Origin: Ceratopteris richardii
Lineage: Eukaryota > Streptophyta > Polypodiopsida > Polypodiales > Pteridaceae
Assembly (NCBI GenBank): GCA_020310875.1
Contig: CM035407.1
Span: forward strand, 218,949,253-219,013,252
DNA: 64,000 nt
Direction: 5' to 3'
The position numbers and the translations under genes were made by a program. Below the pieces are notes generated by a model. The model was not told the DNA's origin and searched no databases. It worked only from the letters and a program-made list of their open reading frames with translations. How positions within the stretch are numbered: position 1 is the stretch's first letter; every line of letters begins with the position of its first letter. This document shows positions 58,071 through 64,000 of the stretch, one piece after another.

Positions 58071-59264
58071 TTTACAAATGAAGGAGTATTTGTTGAAGAT
58101 CCAGAAAAAGGATATAAACAAATTGTCCATGGTAAAAAGGAAGGTAGACTTTTTACTCTTAAAGTGCAAGGAAATGTTGGTCAAGCCTTGATCACACATG
58201 GTGATGAGGTATTCACAGAATTAGACCTCTGGCATAAGAGGTTAGGACATTTTAATGAAAAGGGAATCAAAGTTATGGTAGAGAAACAGTCTGTGAGAGG
58301 ATTACCAAACATGAAGAACCAACATATGATTCACAAATGTGAAGCCTGTTAGATGGGAAAAGCTCACAGGTTATCGTTTCAGAAAAATAGTTACAAATAT
58401 GACGGTGTGCTAGAGCTCATACATACAGATGTATGGGGACTAACAAAAGAAGGATCTATCAGTGGTTCAAGGTACTACGTTCTTTTCATTGATGATGCAA
58501 CAAGATGGATAACTCTTTATGTTTTGAAAGAGAAATCAGAAGTGTTTGGAGCTTTCAGGCATTTTCATGCATATGCTGAAAGACTTACAGGACAAAGACT
58601 CAAAAGACTAAGGTCTGATGGAGGAGGAGAATATTTTTCTCGAGAGTTCAATGATTATCTGTGGAATGCAGGTATCAAAAGAGAAATAACTTGCAGGTAT
58701 ACACCGCAACAAAATGGAGTAGCAAAAAGGAGAAACTGAACTCTCGTTGAGTTTGCAAGAGCAATGCTAAAGGAGAAGAATTGTCCAAACTATCTTTGGG
58801 CTGAGGCTGTAAATACAGCAACATACTTGGTAAACAGATTACCATGTACAACTTTAAATGGGATGACCCCTTATGAAGCTTGGTGGGGTAAGAAACCAAC
58901 ACTTGATCATTGTAAAGTGTTTGGAACAGTCGCTTATGCTTATGTACCATCACAGTTGAGACATAAGCTTGAACCAAAAGCTGAAAAATATGTGTTCATC
59001 CGATATGATGAAAAGCAGATGGGTTACAGCTTATGGAGTCCTCTAACCAAACAGTTTACTGTTTCCAGAGATGTGACATTTGATGAAGGAAAGAGCTGGT
59101 ATACAGATAAAGAGCATAGTATTGAAACACTTGAAGAAGAGATAAGAAGAAATGAAAAAGGTAAATCACATATGCAGGTAAATGGAGATGAAGATCATAT
59201 GCAAGCAAGTACATCCAGGATCGGATCAGGTATGAGAAATGAAGATGCTGCTCTTCTCTGGATA
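58070..59264 (+). pseudogene. Copia G integrase and linker
   Basis: Zinc part with LWHKRLGHFNEKGIKVMVEK and HKCEAC, core with LELIHTDVWGLTKEGSISGS, RSDGGGEYFSREFNDYLWNA and YTPQQNGVAKRRN, then LPCTTLNGMTPYEAWWGKKP and SQLRHKLEPKAEKYVFIRYD, and an acidic linker. It ends where gypsy A' sequence resumes at about 59265. Confidence 0.9.
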
Positions 59265-60300
59265 TTGCTATGCTTAGATGCATCTCTTATGTAAATTTAT
59301 AAATCTTGATTTTGTCCACATAGCTTGGAAGTTGAATATAGTGTCTAATATGCTTTCAAGAGCGAACTTTGATGATGAAGATGATGAGGTAGAGAGAGAA
59401 ACACACATGATGAGATATGATCCACTTGTATATGTATATGAGCAATTCCGTGAGAGTGAATATGATGATGAGTGGAGAGACATAGGAAAATATCTTAGTA
59501 CGGTGAAACCTTCCCAAGGATGGTCCATAAATAAGCATAGGTCCCTCAGGAAAAAGTCTTTACGTTTTTGCTCGAAGGATGGACTTATTTGGCAACACAC
59601 TAAAGGCAAGGTAAAGAGTCCACAAAGAGTAATGAGTTCTAGGAGTCGTTAGAGCAAGGTGATTAGAGAGATGCAGGAGACCTTATCCGTAGGTCACAAA
59701 GGATTTTATGCGACGTATGAAGAGATTAGGGAAGCCTACCGGTGGCCAAGGACTTATGTGAGTGTATGACATTTTGTTAACATGTGCCATATGCCAAGTA
59801 CATTCACAAATTAGGCATAGAGACACATTACATTGGACTTACCCTCCTTGTATCAATTACAAGTGGGTGATCGACCTTGTAACCATGCCGAAAGGGATAG
59901 ATATGATGAGGTATATTGTACTTGCAAGAGGTTACTTGACAAACCATGTGGAAGGTCAAGCTCTCTATACAAAGAACACTTATAATGTATGCAAATTCCA
60001 TTTAGAAGAAGTCATTTTGAGATTCAGTTACATTGAGAAAGTGGTGACAGACAGGGGAGAGTTGGATGCAAGAGAGGCAAGAGATTTCTTTGATCATCAT
60101 GGAATTTGGTTGTCTCCTACTTGAAAGATCGAGAGAGGTTACCCTTCCATCGTGAAGGCAATCTCTAAGCATTACAACAATGACATAGAACAGTGGCCTA
60201 GGTTTCTTCCATTCACATTTTGGGCTAATAGGATGACGTATACTCCGTCCATAAGGTTCATGCCTCCTCAATTGATGTATTGTCAGAAGCCAGTCTTCCC
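59265..60300 (+). pseudogene. A' RNase H end and integrase
   Basis: It aligns with 5116-5467 plus 33543-34400 of element A, giving the uninterrupted arrangement that proves the insertion of B into A. Segments: [80 protein letters not shown] and EKVVTDRGELDAREARDFFD. Broken. Confidence 0.85.
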
Positions 60301-60800
60301 CATCCCGACTTAGAAATGACATGGTTGACCCTCCCCTGGAAAGATGGTATGATGAGAAAACTTTTATCATTAAGAATCTTGCAATTAGAGCAAGGAAATG
60401 AAAAATTAAAAGAAGTAGTGTAGAAGATAAAGGAGTCTAGGTTGAAAAATCAGATTTATTTTGACAAAACACATCACCTTAAACCACGTGGGATAGAGGT
60501 AGATGATTGGGTGTTGGTGTAGGATAGTACATTCGATCCTCAATACGATGCTTGGAAGAAAGTGAATAAATGATGGTTTGGGCCATATGTAGTGATGCCA
60601 GTGTTTGAAAATGGAACATATGCACTTCACGAATTAGATGGTACTCCTTTGAGGTCATTGATTACAGAAAAGAGGATAAAATTATTCAAGAAAAGAAATG
60701 ATGTAGATTATGAGATTGAGTAGGAATTTTTAAGGATGTCGTGAAAGAAGAAGGATGTCGGTGACACTCAAGCTAATGCTGATGAAGAATAATAAATCAA
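60301..60800 (+). pseudogene. A' integrase C-terminal and pol end
   Basis: It matches 34410-34750 of A and runs on into a Lys/Asp-rich tail. No chromodomain is recognisable. Broken. Confidence 0.7.
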
Positions 60801-61879
60801 GAAATTGAAGAAAAGATGGATCAAACAATGACGGAGATGGACTAAAATTAATCTCGTGAAAGGTTTCCAATTTCCAATTTTGTTTCCTTTTTGAAAGAGC
60901 ATTTGTATTGTATTTCTGTGTGATAAAGATCTGTATAGGTTTAGGGAAAACGAGTAGGATCAAGATAGCAAACATCTGTTATGGTTTTTCATGAAGCATG
61001 AATGGATCGAAATGATATGAAAAGAGTCAATTAGCCGACTAGAGAATTTCAGGAGTGAAAGCTTGGGAATGTAATAGCATACTTAAGCTGAGTGTGTGTA
61101 TATGTTGATAGGTTTGAACTCTTAGTGAGTGGGATTCTTTGGATCCCACTATTTATTTCTTGCAAAATCTTACCTCCATATGGATCATCATTCAAGAAAA
61201 ACCTTCATACTCAAGCCAACTTTATATGTGTGTGCATGTTGTTAGTGCGCTACGATGGGCTAATAGGCGGGTTGTGCATCCTAGGTCACGTGATCAAGGT
61301 CATGAGCTGACAGAAGTTTCATCGTAGGCCTAAACTATTTGGTTTCATGTGCCTGCATGGGTCTGTAGGTAGGTGGAGTCACTCTGGCCAAGTAGTCAAA
61401 GCCGTGAGTTGAGGTCGTTTCATGTAGTGCTGATGTTGTGTGTCGTGCATTATGTCAGGTCAGTAGATAGGTGAGGTAAACTTGGCCGGCTGTACAAGTC
61501 CATGACTCACACCCAATATCCGCATAAGATGACTTGTGAGAAATAAAGATAAAAAGAAAAAGTTCTTAGCTGAGATGAAGTGTAAAAATTAAAGAAAAGA
61601 AAAAGAGAAATAAAAAAAGTAAAAGAAAAGAAAAAGATCTGATGGAGAGTTGGACAATAGGAGATAAAAGAGGAATTAGGGCATATTCTTCAAACTAAGT
61701 TAGTAGAGCTTAGTATATGCTAGTACTTAGGATAAGTTGCTAGATCTCAACGAGTTGAATGAAAAAAAGATCTACAAAGCCTACGGTTTCAAGTTTTGAG
61801 AAGAGAAACATAAAAATTGAAGAGAGTTTTCACAACAATCTTGATATGCTTCTATTCGACTTTGTAGGTGGCCCATCGA
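60801..61879. other. Non-coding 3' region of A'
   Basis: No gene. It holds a degenerate repeat at about 61280-61515 and purine-rich sequence at 61540-61700, before LTR-like sequence starts. Confidence 0.5.
61280..61515 (+). repeat. Degenerate tandem repeat, period about 100 bp
   Basis: Three related segments contain gtgatcaaggtcatgagctg, gtagtcaaagccgtgagttg and ctgtacaagtccatgactca, at about 61283, 61386 and 61482. Weak but visible by eye. Confidence 0.4.
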
Positions 61880-63880
61880 GTCAACCCTTGAAACCCCTTG
61901 AAAAAAAGTTTTACCCCATGGAAACCTTGACTAACCCCTTAGGAACGCTAGGATTTCAACTCGTAAGTGTGAATAGACCCATTAATTGATGTGCCCGACC
62001 TTAATGTTAGGCAAACCCTAACTTCTCCCCATTTAGAACCCTAGGCTTGAGACTTAGAATTGGCATTTATCCTAACTCTAACCCTTTGATTTAATTTAAT
62101 TTATACATAAAGTGTGAAACCAAACCTTAGCCCAAGAATAAAAAGATAAAAAGAAAAAGAAACATAAATAGAAAGAAGAAAAAATAGGAAAATTGAAAAG
62201 ACAAAAACCAAAAATAGAAATAAAAGATGTGATTTTCCAAAAATAGCAAAAGGACACGGAAGAAGGTTTTGGAAATAGAAAGATTGAATAAGGAGGTTGG
62301 GAGATTCTAGAGAGAAGTCCTAGAGGGGAAACCCCATAAATAGATGTCCAATTCCTATTTGTCTTTCCCCGATGATTTTTGTCTTCAGGTATGCTCCATG
62401 CCTCTTCTTGTTCATTCATTTTTTCATGCTTTACTTTTATGTTTATTCTTTACGAATACGATGTTGGGGGGTGGGTGTTCGTTACTTAGAGGATGAGGGC
62501 TAAGCATCGGGGAGATTTGTGCCTACTTGGAGATTAACAACTTCTTTTTAGTGTTCGGAGCACGTCTTTAATGATGTCTCTTTCCTAGATAATTTTTCAT
62601 TCAATGCTTTCTATCTAACCTAGAATGATTGATCGGTAGAGGAATCATCACATCTGTATGTATGAAAAAGTAATGAAATAGCGTTCCTTTAATAGGTCAT
62701 AGATCCAAGCGTTGATGTAGCTTGCCCATAATTTGCGGTTTCATGAGGCTATGAAAGATACTCTAGAGTTTACATGTGTGTGTGGAATGCAGGAGGTACA
62801 TCTATTTTCACTTTGTAATTGTTGTCAAAAGTCTTAGGTAGCACAATGGCATGCCATTTTCAAACCACTTAGTCGGCCTTGTGATCTAACAATAGGCTTG
62901 AACTTCAGCAAGGGTCCATCGCCCAGTAAGTGATGCAAGCAGCTTCATCGATGCTTCATCTTTCATATCAATCGAAACAATCATAGAGGATGTGTACGCT
63001 ACTATTTGGACACAAACTTCTAGATCAGGAAGAGTCTATGCTTCTCCAAAAAGTATACACACGAAGAAGGTCTTCTCTACCAACTTTGTTAGAAATAAGG
63101 CGTAATATTCAATGATGCATGACTTGTATATAATCTAAATTGGCTCAATTAAAGCTAATGCCCCACTCCAATTTTCTCAACTAATTGATTCGAAAAGGTG
63201 GATGTTACAAATCAACCAGCAAACAGAAGTCAAGATGTTCAAACTTGCTCAAAATGTACCAAGACTCGGTTAGAGGGATGACTATGGCTATTGCATGCAC
63301 ACAAGTGGGTGGAGACAGATGGTGATCAAAGGATGACATGAGATAAGTGAGTGTAGAAGATCTGTGCAGAGAGAGGATACTATCGGTCACACGTAGAGAT
63401 GAAGCAAACTCAGAGGGCGAATAGAGAGAGAAGGGACTCTATAGAGCTCGAGTATGTGTTCTCTAAGAGAGAGAGGAGGAGGATGCTCATGCTACAGAAG
63501 GTTGAGTGGAATTGGAGGATGAGAGAGAGAGAGAGAGGAGGAGAAGCAAAGGTGGAGATGATCCAAGGTGGGTGGAGGTGGTGCTTCGCAATTGGGAGGG
63601 AAGGGGAGAGACAGAGAGAGAGAGAGAGAGGATGATGCTCACGCTATAGAGGGTTGAGTGAAATTGGAGGATGAGAGAGAGAGAGTCAAAGAGAGAGAGA
63701 GACAGAGAGAGAAGAAGGATAGAGAGAGAGAGATGGTGCAAAGAATTATGATGCACGGATATGGACACTATTGAAGCGATGGAGAAGGGAAATTAGTGTT
63801 GAGAGAGAGAGAGAAGGGGAAGGTCAAAAGGCAGTGAGAGGCCTAGACGTTGATCGAGTAAAAGAAATCAATTGCATTGA
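61880..63880 (+). repeat. Right LTR-like region of A'
   Basis: It aligns with 52150-54000: the same order of aagtgtgaatagacccatta, the A-rich block, the TATA-like cataaata at 62335-62342, gatgttacaaatcaaccagc near 63201 and GA tracts. The 3' border is uncertain. Confidence 0.7.
63471..63830 (+). repeat. Interrupted (GA)n tract
   Basis: GA runs at about 63517-63538, 63608-63632, 63672-63735 and 63800-63816 stand in purine-rich DNA at the comparable place to 53641-53942. Confidence 0.85.
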
Positions 63881-64000
63881 AAACCTAGAGAATTTGTGTG
63901 TGTGTTTGTTCTACCATAGCTTTGTGATGCCACACATGTGTATGATCCCAAAGTTTTCCTTGCACTCCTCAACAAATTACTGAACATCAAAAAAATCTTC

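Larger units (their letters stand above)
55356..59264 (+). mobile_element. Ty1/copia element G, 5' half
   Basis: Copia element with an LTR (55356-56488), primer site, gag, protease, integrase and post-integrase linker. RT, RNase H and the 3' LTR are not present. It is inserted in gypsy A'. It is the best preserved copia here in its 5' half, with only a few breaks. DSGCSNHLSG and the integrase style suggest a Tork-like lineage. Confidence 0.88.
51973..63880 (+). mobile_element. Ty3/gypsy element A' (relative of A), interrupted by copia G
   Basis: Two long related segments (51973-about 54050 and about 61880-63880) flank pieces of gypsy internal sequence: 55187-55355 matches the protease region of A, and 59265-60790 matches the RNase H end and integrase of A. 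Copia G lies between these pieces. The reading is one old gypsy element with LTRs about 2 kb long and a nested copia. Much of the internal region is absent. Many breaks. Confidence 0.7.

Noticed and set aside
60730-60975. Short minus-strand frame near the end of A' pol
   Set aside because: No similarity recognised, and it overlaps the plus-strand Lys-rich pol tail.

Overview
This window looks like a stretch of nuclear DNA from a land plant with a large, repeat-rich genome. The evidence is the mix of Ty3/gypsy and Ty1/copia LTR retrotransposons with plant-type primer-binding sites, a plant LINE with a zf-RVT domain, long AT and GA microsatellites, and the absence of any recognisable host gene. 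I cannot name the species. I see no rRNA, tRNA, CRISPR or organelle sequence. All LTR elements are fossils with several to many breaks each.

Layout. (1) 1-5472: 5' part of gypsy element A (LTR, gag, protease, RT, RNase H), ending near a pure (AT)n tract. (2) 5473-33542: giant gypsy element B inserted into A. It has matching LTR ends, a 5-bp target duplication (cataa) and a tRNA-Asp-type primer site. Its body holds a leader with a palindromic minisatellite, gag, protease, RT, RNase H, integrase and a very long 3' accessory region. A 5.7-kb block of this body is tandemly duplicated. (3) 27796-33416: copia element H on the minus strand, sitting inside the 3' LTR of B, so the nest is three deep. 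(4) 33543-34751: the rest of A (integrase). (5) 34752-about 40915: two fragments of one copia family (C) joined head to head, the second ending in a 3' LTR. (6) 40916-44554: mostly unassigned DNA with minus-strand remnants of a third gypsy family (E). (7) 44569-46002: a 5'-truncated LINE with poly(A) tail and 14-bp target duplication, the youngest-looking insertion. (8) 46190-46590: a degenerate tandem repeat. (9) 46800-51972: copia D, a second copia gag fragment (F) and another piece of gypsy E. (10) 51973-about 63880: gypsy A', a relative of A with two LTR-like ends about 2 kb long, interrupted by copia G.

The most unusual object is element B. Besides the standard gag-protease-RT-RNase H-integrase order it appears to carry (a) a second integrase-type zinc-binding N-terminal module, (b) a second retropepsin-like domain downstream of integrase, (c) a large 3' coding region with no family I recognise, preceded by a good candidate splice acceptor, (d) a coiled-coil region and a last unrecognised region just before the polypurine tract, and (e) a leader full of short perfect palindromes. 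By eye its LTRs and its two tandem units have diverged by a similar amount (roughly 7 percent each), so the duplication may be about as old as the insertion.

Relative ages from nesting: A is older than B, and B is older than H; A' is older than G. Nothing here is likely to be host coding sequence.
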